From JBBDXS01 sp040902195 (GTDB taxonomy: Bacteria; Chloroflexota; Dehalococcoidia; DSTF01; RBG-16-68-14): a stretch of DNA of 64,000 nucleotides. Location of the stretch: positions 62,001-126,000 of the forward strand of contig JBBDXS010000012.1 in the NCBI GenBank assembly GCA_040902195.1. The letters run 5' to 3'. Position numbers and translations under genes: made by a program. The notes below the pieces were generated by a model. That model ran no database searches. It was not told the DNA's origin and worked only from the letters and a program-made list of their open reading frames with translations. Each line of letters starts with the position of its first letter. The stretch's first letter is position 1. This document shows positions 1-8,551 of the stretch, in pieces.

Positions 1-5
1 GACAT
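1..5 (-). CDS. First bases of a gene running off the window
   Basis: A minus-strand ATG lies at 5-3, preceded by GGAGGG at a normal ribosome-binding distance and 10 bp after the stop of the membrane-protein gene 16-342. This suggests a second gene of that operon whose body is outside the window. Nothing can be said about its product. Confidence 0.4.
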
Positions 6-15
6 GCCGCCCTCC

Positions 16-342
16 TTAGCTCTGCGTCGCGGCTTCGCGCCGGCGGCCCCTGCGCAGCACGTACAGCGCCCACGAAGACTCACACAGCTCTTCGCCGCCG
101 ATGACCAGCGCGAGCACCAGCACCCACAGCTGTTGCCAGATCCACGCGCCGGCGATGCCCGCGACCGCGAGTCCGATGATACCCATTCGGAAGCCGGCCA
201 TGTAGGACGCCGGGCGCTCGGGAATCGCGCGCCGGAGGCCTGTCCCCATGCTCCAAACGCCTCGTGCGAAGACGGCGAGCCCGAGCGCGAGGAGCGCGCT
301 TCCCGGATACATCCTCCAGGACAGCTCTACAATCGCTTCCAT
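16..342 (-). CDS. Small membrane protein, TetR-controlled
   Basis: Encodes 108 residues with about three hydrophobic segments (near residues 14-32, 53-71 and 72-92) and a basic, Arg-rich tail, so it is an inner-membrane protein. I do not recognise the family. It is divergent from the TetR gene, and its promoter at 410-438 carries an operator inside the spacer and a second operator near the start of transcription, so repression by the neighbouring TetR protein is very likely. The same promoter/operator arrangement precedes the DinB-like gene at 35136. Transport or stress resistance would fit a TetR target, but that is inference. Confidence 0.75.
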   Translation of the reverse strand: MEAIVELSWRMYPGSALLALGLAVFARGVWSMGTGLRRAIPERPASYMAGFRMGIIGLAVAGIAGAWIWQQLWVLVLALVIGGEELCESSWALYVLRRGRRREAATQS

Positions 343-389
343 CTCTGCCCTCCCTCAGCGCGGTTGCTTCTTATGGCCCTCGCTGGTAA

Positions 390-408
390 CATACGTACAG
401 TACGTATG
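390..408. promoter_or_regulatory. TetR-type operator, distal site
   Basis: A perfect 9-bp inverted repeat, CATACGTAC-A-GTACGTATG, lies in the 85-bp gap between the divergent membrane-protein and TetR genes. It overlaps the predicted transcription start of the minus-strand promoter. The CATAC half-site core is shared with the site at 415-430. The length and symmetry are typical of TetR-family operators. Confidence 0.75.
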
Positions 409-409
409 T

Positions 410-438
410 ATCTTACATACAGCCTGTATGGATGTCAA
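410..438 (-). promoter_or_regulatory. Promoter with embedded TetR operator
   Basis: On the minus strand TTGACA (438-433), a 17-bp spacer and TAAGAT (415-410) form a near-consensus promoter for the gene at 342. The spacer contains ACATACAG-C-CTGTATG (415-430), an inverted repeat that would block RNA polymerase when bound. The operator also overlaps the ATG of tetR (428-430), allowing autoregulation. Promoter and operator match those at 35069-35097 almost base for base. Confidence 0.8.
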
Positions 439-1033
439 GAGCCGCACCAAAGCTGAGCAATCGGAGGCGACGCGAGCCGCCCTCCTAGCTGCGGCTGCCG
501 AGCTCTTCGCCGAACGCGGCTACGCGGACACGCCGACCGAGGAGGTCGTCCTGCGCGCGGGCGTGACGCGCGGCGCGCTCTACCACCACTTCAAGGACAA
601 GCGAGACCTCTTTCGCGCTGTCTTCGAGGAGGTCGAGGCGGCGTTCGTGCAGCGCGTCGCCGCGGCGAGCGCCGCCGCCACGGGCGACGTGATGGCGCGC
701 CTGCGCGCCGGCATCGACGCCTTCCTCGCCGCGTGCACGGAGCCGGCCATCCAGCGCATCGTGCTGCTGGATGGGCCTTCTGTGCTGGGCTGGGCGACGT
801 ACCGGGCGCTGGACGCGAAGTACGGCCTCGGGCTGGTGAAGGCGGCGCTGCAGGGCGCGATGGAGGCAGGCGTCATCGAGCGCCAGCCACTCGATCCGCT
901 GGCGCATCTGTTCATGAGCGCGCTACATGAGGCCGGCATGCTCATTGCGACGGCGCAGGACCCCGCCGTCGCGCGTAGGGAAGTCGGTGGCACAATCGAC
1001 CGGATCCTGACAGGACTCAGGCCGGCTCGCTAG
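428..1033 (+). CDS. TetR/AcrR-family repressor
   Basis: Encodes 201 residues. The N-terminal helix-turn-helix is typical of the family, with AAAELFAERGY followed by GVTRGALYHHFKDKRDLF around residues 20-60, and a divergent ligand-binding domain follows. The upstream in-frame extension has no family similarity, so ATG 428 is chosen; this ATG overlaps an operator and has no Shine-Dalgarno sequence, so the mRNA may be leaderless. The protein probably represses itself, the divergent membrane-protein operon and the gene at 35136. Its inducer is unknown. The 3' end overlaps the convergent polymerase IV gene by 17 bp. Confidence 0.9.
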   Translation: MDVKSRTKAEQSEATRAALLAAAAELFAERGYADTPTEEVVLRAGVTRGALYHHFKDKRDLFRAVFEEVEAAFVQRVAAASAAATGDVMARLRAGIDAFLAACTEPAIQRIVLLDGPSVLGWATYRALDAKYGLGLVKAALQGAMEAGVIERQPLDPLAHLFMSALHEAGMLIATAQDPAVARREVGGTIDRILTGLRPAR

Positions 1034-2327
1034 CGTCGCGCTCCTGTCCGATCTGCGACGAGAGGCCCGTGTGCCGCCCGGGATCGAAATCATCAGCCCC
1101 GGTGTACGGATCGAAGAACGTGCGCCCGGTCTGGAGCGCGCGGCCCCCGAACTTGCCCCGCACGCGATCGATGCTGCGCAGAAGGTCCTCATCCTTGCGG
1201 CGGCGCGGATCGAACAGATCGAGTTGCACTGCGTCATCGACAAGCTGCGACGCCCCGAGGCCGACAAGCCGCACCGAACGCGGGTCTTTTGCCAAGGCGC
1301 GATCGAGTAGCTCGGCGCCGGTGGCGTAGAGCTCTTCGTCCGAGTGCGTGGGCTGCGCGAGCGTGCGGCTGCGCGTGATCGTCGTGAAGTCACCGTAGCG
1401 CAGCCGGAGCGTAACGCAGCGAGCGCGTCGCTCCATCTGCCGCAAGTCCGCACCGACACTCTCGGCATAGCTGCGCAGCGACGCGCGCAGCACCGCGACG
1501 TCATCGATGTCCTGTGCGTACGTCCCTTCCCTGCTGACCGACTTCGCCGCGCCCCGGTCCTCGCCCACAGGCGTGGGATCGACGCCGCGCGCTCGCTCGG
1601 CGAGCAGCGGCCCCCACTTGCCGAACAGCGCGCGCAGCGTGCCGTCCGGCGTCGCGGCGAGCTGGCCAAGCGTGCGCACGCCCAGGCGCGTTAGCTCCGT
1701 CTCGGCCTTCGGGCCCAGGCCGGGCAGCTCGCGCAGCGGCCGCGGCGCGAGGAACGCTGCCTCCTCGCCGGGCGGCACGAGCAGCAGGCCGTCGGGCTTC
1801 GCTGCGTCCGAGGCCACCTTCGCGACGGAACGGCTCGTTGCGATGCCAACGGACGCCGCGATCGAAAGCTCGTCGCGGACACGACGGCGGATCTCCTCGC
1901 CGGCGGCGCGCGCCAGCTCCTCGAGCGAGCGAGACGGATCGTGTGCAAGGCGGCACGACGACTCGATCACGGGTTCGCAGCCCGTGAGGTCGAGATAGGC
2001 CTCATCGAGGCCGCCGGGCTCGACGAGCGGCGAGAAGTCGCGCAGGATGCGATGGAACTGCTTCGAGACGTTGCCGTAGGCTTGATAGTCGCCGCGCAAG
2101 AAGATCGCGCTTGCGCACAAGCGCCTCGCCATAGAGAGCGGCATGCCGGAGCGCACACCGAAGACTCTCGCCTCGTACGACGCCGTCGCGACGACGCCGC
2201 GCCCGCCGGGATCGCCGCCGACGACGACGGGCTTCCCGCGCAACGACGGGTCGCGCACTTGCTCGACCGACACGTAAAAGGCGTCGAGGTCGACGTGCAT
2301 GACGATGCGAGAGGCTGCCACAGGCAC
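1017..2327 (-). CDS. dinB: DNA polymerase IV (Y family)
   Basis: Encodes a 436-residue translesion polymerase. The catalytic palm carries MHVDLDAFYVSVEQ near residue 10 (acidic residues D13 and D15) and the GLDEAYLDLTG block with D108 and E109. The thumb hairpin-helix-hairpin (LPGLGPKAETELTRLG) and the little-finger domain follow. A QLDLF sequence about 60 residues from the end fits the sliding-clamp-binding motif. It would copy damaged templates and raise mutation rates under stress. No LexA-type box is obvious upstream. Translation could begin at the first Met or at Met10, just before the catalytic block. Confidence 0.93.
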   Translation of the reverse strand: MPVAASRIVMHVDLDAFYVSVEQVRDPSLRGKPVVVGGDPGGRGVVATASYEARVFGVRSGMPLSMARRLCASAIFLRGDYQAYGNVSKQFHRILRDFSPLVEPGGLDEAYLDLTGCEPVIESSCRLAHDPSRSLEELARAAGEEIRRRVRDELSIAASVGIATSRSVAKVASDAAKPDGLLLVPPGEEAAFLAPRPLRELPGLGPKAETELTRLGVRTLGQLAATPDGTLRALFGKWGPLLAERARGVDPTPVGEDRGAAKSVSREGTYAQDIDDVAVLRASLRSYAESVGADLRQMERRARCVTLRLRYGDFTTITRSRTLAQPTHSDEELYATGAELLDRALAKDPRSVRLVGLGASQLVDDAVQLDLFDPRRRKDEDLLRSIDRVRGKFGGRALQTGRTFFDPYTGADDFDPGRHTGLSSQIGQERDASEPA

Positions 2328-2382
2328 GCTCGTTCGGAGAATAGGTGTTCTAAAGTATAGGCGGAAGCGCGCCGGATGGCAA

Positions 2383-2946
2383 CTAGGCGGTGCGCTCGAC
2401 CGGAGTGAACTGTTCGCTTGCGGGCGCCTCGCGGAGAATCTCGATCACGCGGCCGCACCACGTCACATGCGCCTCAGCCCGAACGAGGGCAGCTTCGAGC
2501 GTCAGCAGCTCACCGAACTGAGATGGATCGGTGCGCGAGACCTGGCCGAGCCGCGCGCGCACACGGTCGATCTCTCCCTCAAAATGCTCGAGGCGTTCGC
2601 CGAGCTGACGCAAGAGCGGCTCCCGCGGGACCCGGTCCAGGCAGTACAGTTTGATCAGCAACGCATCCTTCGGCACATACACGTCGGTGCGACCGGCGAG
2701 CCAGCCGTCGAGGAGGTCGTCGCCTGCCGTCGTGAGCGTGTAGATCTTTTTCGCGGGCCGGTTGGGCATGTCGACTTGCTGGACGTCCACGAGGCCGTCT
2801 TCTTGCGCGCGGGCGAGCTCGGCGTAGATCTGCTGCAACCGCGCGTCCCAAAGGTGGCTCAACGTGCCGCGCAGCAGCCGCTGCAGGCCGTACCCGCTGT
2901 TCGGCTCCTTGCTTAGCAATGCGAGCAGCGCGAACCGCAAGCTCAT
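2383..2946 (-). CDS. PadR-family transcriptional regulator
   Basis: Encodes 187 residues beginning at MSLRFALL, chosen because an AGAGGGGA ribosome site lies just upstream; a longer in-frame start has none. The N-terminal winged helix is of PadR type, with LLALLSKEPNSGYGLQRLL, then LYAEL-like and KKIYTLTTAGDDLLDGWL segments. The C-terminal helical half (Vir_act_alpha_C-like) serves dimerisation. The gene is a single transcription unit between polymerase IV and nadA. Its target is unknown, although it could control its own promoter in 2947-3060. Confidence 0.88.
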   Translation of the reverse strand: MSLRFALLALLSKEPNSGYGLQRLLRGTLSHLWDARLQQIYAELARAQEDGLVDVQQVDMPNRPAKKIYTLTTAGDDLLDGWLAGRTDVYVPKDALLIKLYCLDRVPREPLLRQLGERLEHFEGEIDRVRARLGQVSRTDPSQFGELLTLEAALVRAEAHVTWCGRVIEILREAPASEQFTPVERTA

Positions 2947-3133
2947 CGTTCGTCCCCTCTTGCCACCGACCCGATGGTAGACACAGGTGTGAATTTCAAC
3001 AAGAGCCGGTCTCTGTACACCGCACGATGTAGACAAGCACAGAACATGAAGTTATTGTCCATCGACGCGGGGACGGTAGCTGTAGGATCCGTGTGAAGAA
3101 CGAGGGAAGGGCGTGAAGACCCGCGCTGTGCTG

Positions 3134-4336
3134 CTAGACGATCTCCAGCATGCGGTCGAGGGCGAGCCTGGCGCCGCGCGCGATGCCGTCCGGCACGGCG
3201 ATCTGGTTGACCACGTGGCCCGCGGCGAGACCCTCGACGGCCCAGCAGAGGTAGGCCGGGTGGACGCGGTACATCGTCGAACAGGGGCAGACGACGGGGT
3301 CCAGGCAGAAGACGGTCTTGTCCGGGTTCTCCTTCGCGAGGCGGCTGACCAGGTTGATTTCCGTGCCGACGCCCCACGCGCTGCCGGACGGCCCCTCCGC
3401 GATCGTGCGCGCGATGAACTCCGTCGAGCCGTTCAGGTCGGCCGCCTGCACGGTCTCGAGCCGGCACTCGGGGTGCACGACGATCTTCACATCGGGGATG
3501 CGCTCGCGCGCGTCGTTGATCTGGTCGACGGTGAAGCGCTGGTGCACGGAGCAGTGTCCCTGCCAGAGCACGATGCGCGATCGCGAGAGAGTCGCCTCGT
3601 CGCTGCCGCCGAGCGAGCCGAACGGCAGGCGGTAGTTCCACAAGACCATCTCGTCAAGCGGCACGCCCATCGCGACGCCCGTGTTGCGCCCGAGATGCTG
3701 GTCGGGGAAGAAGAGCACACGCTTCTTGCGGGCGAACGCCCACTCGAGGACCTTGGCGGCGTTGCTCGACGTGCAGACCGCGCCGCCGCGTTCGCCCACG
3801 AACGCCTTGAGCGCGGCAGCAGAGTTCATGTACGTGACAGGCATCGTGTCCTGCGCCAGCCCGAGCTCGTCTAGCTCGTCCCACGCGGCGTAGACGTCGT
3901 CGGGGTCGGCCATGTCGGCCATCGAGCAGCCGGCGGCCATGTTCGGCAGGACCACCTTCTGGTGCGGCGCGCTGAGGATGTCGGCGGCCTCGGCCATGAA
4001 GTGGACACCGCAGAAGACGATGAACTCGGACTCCGGGTGCTGCGCGGCCCACTGCGCCAGCTTGAACGAATCGCCTTTGAGGTCCGCAAACTGGATCACG
4101 TCCTCGCGCTGGTAGTGGTGGCCGAGGACGATCAGTCTCGAGCCGAGACGCGCTCGGGCGGCCGCGATGCGCTCGATGATCTCCTGCGGCTCGAGGTCGA
4201 GGTAGGCTTTCGGGATGTCCTGCTGCCAGAACGCGAACGAGCGCTCCTCGCTCAGGGGAACGGTCTCGATGCTATCCGCCTCGCAGGCGATGCCCGGCAG
4301 GACGGCTATCTGCTCGCGGGTTAGGGTCGTGACCAT
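3134..4336 (-). CDS. nadA: Quinolinate synthase
   Basis: About 400 residues. NadA condenses iminoaspartate with dihydroxyacetone phosphate to quinolinate, the first committed step of de novo NAD synthesis, using an oxygen-sensitive 4Fe-4S cluster. The triplicated fold is visible: LGHHYQREDVIQFADLKGDS, FCGVHFMAEAADIL, and the conserved Cys residues including the VCPCSTMYRVHP block near the end. The ATG at 4336 is used; a GTG at 4348 would add four residues. nadB and nadC are not in the window, so this gene stands alone, under its own palindromic operator at 4356-4376. Confidence 0.95.
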   Translation of the reverse strand: MVTTLTREQIAVLPGIACEADSIETVPLSEERSFAFWQQDIPKAYLDLEPQEIIERIAAARARLGSRLIVLGHHYQREDVIQFADLKGDSFKLAQWAAQHPESEFIVFCGVHFMAEAADILSAPHQKVVLPNMAAGCSMADMADPDDVYAAWDELDELGLAQDTMPVTYMNSAAALKAFVGERGGAVCTSSNAAKVLEWAFARKKRVLFFPDQHLGRNTGVAMGVPLDEMVLWNYRLPFGSLGGSDEATLSRSRIVLWQGHCSVHQRFTVDQINDARERIPDVKIVVHPECRLETVQAADLNGSTEFIARTIAEGPSGSAWGVGTEINLVSRLAKENPDKTVFCLDPVVCPCSTMYRVHPAYLCWAVEGLAAGHVVNQIAVPDGIARGARLALDRMLEIV

Positions 4337-4355
4337 CGCTACACCCACAGGCTAA

Positions 4356-4376
4356 TTAGTGTACTAGGTACACTAA
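4356..4376. promoter_or_regulatory. Palindromic operator upstream of nadA
   Basis: A perfect 9-bp inverted repeat, TTAGTGTAC-TAG-GTACACTAA, sits about 20 bp upstream of the nadA start. The 21-bp size and symmetry resemble operators of NAD-metabolism repressors such as the NrtR family. Which regulator binds is an inference; no such regulator gene is in the window. Confidence 0.7.
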
Positions 4377-4480
4377 AGACTACCACGGGCTACCTACCCT
4401 GTCAAGCGTGGCGGCCGTGTGTATGTGCTCGAAGCTGGAGGTTCGAGGTCCGAAGTCGGGAGATGGTAGCATTGGCGACG

Positions 4481-5926
4481 ATGCGATACCTCCTGCCACC
4501 ACTCCTGCTTGGACTGACCCTCCTCGCCGCCTCATGCGGCGGTGGCGGCTCCGGTCAGGACGCGACCACCCTTCCGGGCGGGGACTCACGCGCGGGCGCC
4601 TCGCCGGGCGACTGGCCGATGCTCGGCCACGACCTCTCGTCGACGTTCCACAACACGGATGAGACGGTGCTTTCGCCGGACAACGCCGCCGGCCTCAGCG
4701 AGGCGTGGACGCTCACAGCGCACGTCTACGGCGTCCCGGCCGTTGTCGATGGGACGGTGTACGTGCTCAGCCTGGACGGCACGTTCGCGCTGGACGCGGA
4801 GACGGGCGATGAGGTCTGGCACAACGCCAGCGCCAACGGCACGTCATCGATCACCTACGCGGACGGCGTCCTCTACGCGCACGACTTCCGGGCGGGACTG
4901 CACGCGCTGGATGCGGCAACCGGCGAAGAGCTCTGGCAAGCGCAATCGAGCGACAATCAGTACGCTGCCGGCTTCTCGTCTCCCATCGTCGCGGGCGGTC
5001 TCGTGATCGTCGGCAGCTCCTCGTCCGAAGAGACGGCGGCGGTGGACAACGCAACGTTCCGCGGCAGCATCGTCGCGTTCGATCGCGAGACGGGCGCGGA
5101 GGTCTGGCGTCACTACACTGTCGAGCCGCCCTACAACGGCGTGTCGATGTGGTCGACGGCGACCGTCGACCTGGACGCCGGGCGCGTCTTCGGCACGACG
5201 GGCAACAACTACACGGGCGACGCCAGCGACACCTCGGACTCGATCTTCGCGCTCGATCTGGAGACGGGCGCTCTCGTATGGAACACCCAGCTCAGCGAAG
5301 GCGACGTCTTTACGATTCCCAGCCCGCAGAGCGATGACACGGACTTCGGGACGAACCCGCTGCTGTTCGAGGCAACGGTCGACGGTACATCACGCAGGCT
5401 GCTGGGCGCGGGACAGAAGTCGGGCATGTTCTGGGTGCTCGACCGCGAGACGGGCGATGTCGTGTGGAGCAAGCAGGTCAGCGGCGGCAGCGCGCTCATC
5501 GGCGGCGTGTTCAACAACGGGGCCTTCGACGGAGAGCACATCATCCTCGCGGGCAACAACGCGGCGAGCGACGCGCCGGGCGGCGAGCCCGCGAGCGGCG
5601 AGAGCGAACCGCTCGGAACTGCAACCACGCCGACGTCCGTCCTGATGGCGCCCGATCCGGCGACGGGCGACATCGTCTGGGAGCGCCAGCTGCCGGCGTG
5701 GGTCTGGGCGCCGATCACGCTCGCGAACGGCGTCGGGTTCGTATCGGCGGAGCGTCAGTTCGAGGCGTTCGATACGAAGACGGGCGAGATGCTCTTCTCG
5801 CTGCAGGCCAGCGGCACGATCGCGAGCGGCGCGGCGATCTCCAACGGGCGCGTCTTCTTCGGCAGCGGGCTGTCGTACTTCAACACAACGGAAGGCGATA
5901 CGTTCTACGCGCTGACGCTGCCCTGA
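4481..5926 (+). CDS. PQQ-type beta-propeller lipoprotein
   Basis: Encodes about 481 residues. The N-terminus is a lipoprotein signal peptide (LLLGLTLLAASC, acylated Cys followed by Gly-rich linker), so the protein is anchored outside the membrane. At least six propeller repeats of PQQ type follow, each with a variant of ALDAETGDEVW, spread along the chain; the pattern is that of quinoprotein dehydrogenases or BamB-like propellers. No cytochrome CxxCH is present. Whether it binds PQQ is unknown. The start at MRYLL is preferred over ATG 4463 because it begins the signal peptide. The 3' end overlaps the convergent Ada-AlkA gene by 22 bp. Confidence 0.85.
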   Translation: MRYLLPPLLLGLTLLAASCGGGGSGQDATTLPGGDSRAGASPGDWPMLGHDLSSTFHNTDETVLSPDNAAGLSEAWTLTAHVYGVPAVVDGTVYVLSLDGTFALDAETGDEVWHNASANGTSSITYADGVLYAHDFRAGLHALDAATGEELWQAQSSDNQYAAGFSSPIVAGGLVIVGSSSSEETAAVDNATFRGSIVAFDRETGAEVWRHYTVEPPYNGVSMWSTATVDLDAGRVFGTTGNNYTGDASDTSDSIFALDLETGALVWNTQLSEGDVFTIPSPQSDDTDFGTNPLLFEATVDGTSRRLLGAGQKSGMFWVLDRETGDVVWSKQVSGGSALIGGVFNNGAFDGEHIILAGNNAASDAPGGEPASGESEPLGTATTPTSVLMAPDPATGDIVWERQLPAWVWAPITLANGVGFVSAERQFEAFDTKTGEMLFSLQASGTIASGAAISNGRVFFGSGLSYFNTTEGDTFYALTLP

Positions 5927-7350
5927 GCCGGCTCGCCGAGCGACGCCCAGAGGTGCATCGCTGCCAGCCCTCGGTGGGGCCGCCAGCCTTCCGCGAGGTC
6001 CCGCAGCTCGTCTGCCGTAGGCGCTGCTGCATCGCCACGCGCGAGGCCGTACGCGCGCCGAATGCCGAGGTCTCCAGCAGGAAACGCATCGTGGTGACCG
6101 ACGGCGCGCAGCGCGATGCACTCCGCCGTCCACGGCCCGACGCCCGGTAGCGCCAGGAGCTGCTCGAGTAGCACGTCGAGCGGAAGCGACGGCTCCAGCG
6201 AGAGCTGCTCCGACGCGTAGGCGCGCGCCAGCCCGCGGATCGTCGCGGCGCGCGCGCCGGGCATGCCGAGCCCGGCAAGCTCGGTTTCCTTCGCGCTCGC
6301 GAGGCGTTCGGCGGTGGGGAAGAGATGCGTCAGCCCGACCTCCGTCAGGCCCGGCACGCGCGTGCCGAAGCGCTCGACGATGCGCCCGAGGATCGTGCGC
6401 GCGCCTCGGATCGAGATCTGCTGGCTAACCACGATCCGCACCGCCATCTCGAAGCGGTCCCACGCGCCGGCGACGCGCAGGCCCGGCCGCGCATCGATCA
6501 TCGGCGCGAGCAGCGGATCGTCAGCCAGCGCCGGGACCGAGCCGGCTGCCGGGCTATCGAGCCCGAAGATGCGCCGCACCCGCGCGACGTCATCGATCAG
6601 CGCCGAGTACGTCGGTAGGTGCGCGACGATCAGGAGGTGGCCATCGTCGAGGTCCGACGCCTCGATCATGCCCGGATGGCCGCACGTTGAGATCGTGCGC
6701 CGGTAACGCCCGCCCTCGATCGATTCGACGCCCGCGATCGTGCGCACCTCGAGGAAACGCAGTTGCTCGTTGAACGAGAACGGCCGCGTGTACGGCATGC
6801 GCAGCGGCAGACCACCGTCCGCGACGAGGCGGTCGCGCTCACGCCGCTTCGCGCGCAAGTCCTTCGGACTGAAGCGGAACACGTCCTGCATGACACGGTT
6901 CATCTGCCGCACGCTCGCGAAGCCCGCCGCGAACGTGATCTCTGTGATCGAAAGGTCGGTCTCATCTAGGAGGCGTCGCGCGAAGTGCGCGCGACGCGAG
7001 CGCGCGACGAGCGCCGGTGTCGCGCCGACGTGCTGGAGGAAGAGACGCCGGAGCTGCCGGCCGCTCAGGCCGACCTGCCGCGCGAGGTCGTCCTCGGCCG
7101 CCTCGTCCAGCGTCCCTTCGCCTAAGAGGAGCAGCGCGCGGCGGAGCGCGTCGGGCGCGCCATCGACGGGCCAGGTAGGCGGCAGCCTATCGGGCCGGCA
7201 ACGGAGGCAGGGCCGGAAGCCCGCCGCCTCGGCCGCGACGGGCGAGCGGTAGCGCTCGACGTTGATCGGCTTAGGCGAGGCGGGGCAGCCGGCCCGGCAG
7301 TAGATGCCGGTCGTCACGACGCCGCTGATCGCTGCTCGAGCGCGTCCCAT
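5905..7350 (-). CDS. Ada-AlkA fusion: alkylation-response regulator and DNA glycosylase
   Basis: About 481 residues in three parts. The N-terminal Ada zinc domain has the methyl-acceptor context TTGIYCR, then GCPAS and FRPCLRCRPD, which accept methyl groups from phosphotriesters. An AraC-type helix-turn-helix follows (LARQVGLSGRQLRRLF and ITEITFAAGFASVRQMNRVM). The C-terminal half is AlkA: N-terminal domain, then HhH-GPD with LPGVGPWTAECIALRAVG and the catalytic Asp in FPAGDLGIRRAY. It would sense methylation, activate repair genes and excise alkylated bases. ATG 7350 is chosen; it leaves a slightly short zinc domain, so an upstream start is possible. It is divergent from ogt across an inverted repeat. 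Confidence 0.92.
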   Translation of the reverse strand: MGRARAAISGVVTTGIYCRAGCPASPKPINVERYRSPVAAEAAGFRPCLRCRPDRLPPTWPVDGAPDALRRALLLLGEGTLDEAAEDDLARQVGLSGRQLRRLFLQHVGATPALVARSRRAHFARRLLDETDLSITEITFAAGFASVRQMNRVMQDVFRFSPKDLRAKRRERDRLVADGGLPLRMPYTRPFSFNEQLRFLEVRTIAGVESIEGGRYRRTISTCGHPGMIEASDLDDGHLLIVAHLPTYSALIDDVARVRRIFGLDSPAAGSVPALADDPLLAPMIDARPGLRVAGAWDRFEMAVRIVVSQQISIRGARTILGRIVERFGTRVPGLTEVGLTHLFPTAERLASAKETELAGLGMPGARAATIRGLARAYASEQLSLEPSLPLDVLLEQLLALPGVGPWTAECIALRAVGHHDAFPAGDLGIRRAYGLARGDAAAPTADELRDLAEGWRPHRGLAAMHLWASLGEPAQGSVSA

Positions 7351-7389
7351 GGCAGCATCGTAGCTCCCGCCAGCCGGCCTGACTAGCCA

Positions 7390-7420
7390 GATCCGGACAA
7401 CCTTCGCCGATGTCCGGATC
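7390..7420. promoter_or_regulatory. Inverted repeat between ada-alkA and ogt
   Basis: Arms GATCCGGACA and TGTCCGGATC (10 bp each, 11-bp spacer) lie midway between the two divergent alkylation-repair genes. The position and symmetry make it the likely binding site for control of both, most simply by the Ada-AlkA protein itself. Confidence 0.6.
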
Positions 7421-7459
7421 CGGCCAGCAGGGGCCTGGCGCGCGTGCGATACTGCGGCC

Positions 7460-7990
7460 ATGGATGAGCACACATGGACCCAACAAACACCCTACGGATC
7501 GATCCAGGTCTCGGCCGGCAAGGACGGCGTGCGATCGCTGCGCTTCGACTGGCAGGGCGCGAAGAGCAGCGCGCCGCAGAAGGACGACTCGGGCGACGCC
7601 GTGCCCGCACAGTTCGCGAAGATCGCGCAGCGTCTCGAGCGCTACTTCGACGGCGACGCGCACGCGCTCGACGACATCGATATCGACCTCAGCGACCTCA
7701 GCAACGAGTTCCAGCGCTCCGTGCTCACGACGCTACGTGGCATGATCGGACCCGGCCAGACGATCAGCTACGGAGCGCTTGCGGCGGCCGTCGGCCACCC
7801 CGGCGCGGCGCGTGCCGTCGGGACGGTGATGGCGACGAACCCCGTACCGATCATTATCCCGTGCCATCGCGTGCTCGCGTCGGACGGCACGCTTGGCGGC
7901 TACGGCGGTGGCCTCGACATGAAGCGAGAGCTGCTGCGGATGGAAGGCGCCGAGGTTAAGGAATCGAAGCAGCAGCGTTCGCCGAAGTAA
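7460..7990 (+). CDS. ogt: Methylated-DNA-protein-cysteine methyltransferase
   Basis: Encodes 176 residues. The protein removes O6-alkyl groups from guanine by transfer to its own cysteine. The active-site PCHRV motif is present (IIIPCHRVLASDGTLGGYGGGLDMK), preceded by the helix-turn-helix that presents the flipped base (ISYGALAAAVGHPGAARAVG). The N-terminal domain is the reduced Ogt/MGMT type. Pairing with Ada-AlkA across a shared regulatory gap gives a compact alkylation-damage response. Confidence 0.95.
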   Translation: MDEHTWTQQTPYGSIQVSAGKDGVRSLRFDWQGAKSSAPQKDDSGDAVPAQFAKIAQRLERYFDGDAHALDDIDIDLSDLSNEFQRSVLTTLRGMIGPGQTISYGALAAAVGHPGAARAVGTVMATNPVPIIIPCHRVLASDGTLGGYGGGLDMKRELLRMEGAEVKESKQQRSPK

Positions 7991-8012
7991 TTTGCAGCTC
8001 GATTACGAGGTG

Positions 8013-8037
8013 GGGGCGCACAGCGGGGCGCCCCTAC
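8013..8037 (+). repeat. Palindromic element with CCTACR tail (copy 1)
   Basis: GGGGCGC (8013-8019), 8-nt loop, GCGCCCC (8028-8034), followed by TACGA. It belongs to the dispersed palindrome family described in the findings. It lies at the convergent ends of ogt and queD, and its tail supplies the queD stop codon. Confidence 0.65.
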
Positions 8038-8516
8038 GATGTTTCCAACCGCCACCAGCCCGCCTGGCCCGTCTGCTCTTCGATGCCGACGGCGATCGAC
8101 GTGAGGTTCGTTGCGCCGCGTTCGGCGAAGGCGTCGCGCAGGCGCTCCGCGAACCAGCGCGCGAGCTGCTCCGACATCGTGTTCTCGATCGGGAGCGAGA
8201 GCACGTCGGACTTGGGGAAGACCCAGCCGCGCTCGAGGAAGCGGACCTTCCAGTTGCTTTTCCCCTCATCGATCTGGAGCACCTTGCTGTCGCGCTGCAG
8301 CAGGAACTTGTGGTCGAGCTGCTGGCAGAGCTCGCGCGCGATCGACTTCACGAGCCCGAAATCGATCACCCAGCCGTCTTCCGTCAGGCCACCCTCGACC
8401 TCGATCATCACGTCGTAGTTGTGGCCGTGGAGGGGCTCGCACTGGCCCTCGAACGTGGCGAAGTGGGCGGCCGCGAACCGCAGCGTGTTGCGCTCTACCG
8501 TGACCTTGTAGGACAT
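8034..8516 (-). CDS. queD: 6-pyruvoyl-tetrahydropterin synthase family protein (QueD-like)
   Basis: About 160 residues starting at MSYKVTVERN. The family's zinc ligands are visible: FAAAHFATFEG and LHGHNYDVMIEVEG, giving the three histidines. Acidic and histidine residues of the C-terminal catalytic region follow (LDHKFLL, PIENTMSEQLARWFAERL). QueD makes 6-carboxytetrahydropterin for queuosine and other deazapurines. No other queuosine gene is in the window, so a PTPS-like role in another pterin pathway cannot be excluded. A TTG at 8555 is a weaker alternative start. Confidence 0.85.
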   Translation of the reverse strand: MSYKVTVERNTLRFAAAHFATFEGQCEPLHGHNYDVMIEVEGGLTEDGWVIDFGLVKSIARELCQQLDHKFLLQRDSKVLQIDEGKSNWKVRFLERGWVFPKSDVLSLPIENTMSEQLARWFAERLRDAFAERGATNLTSIAVGIEEQTGQAGWWRLETS

Positions 8517-8551
8517 GGCGATGTGAGTGTGGCTAGCGAGGAGTGAGTGTG

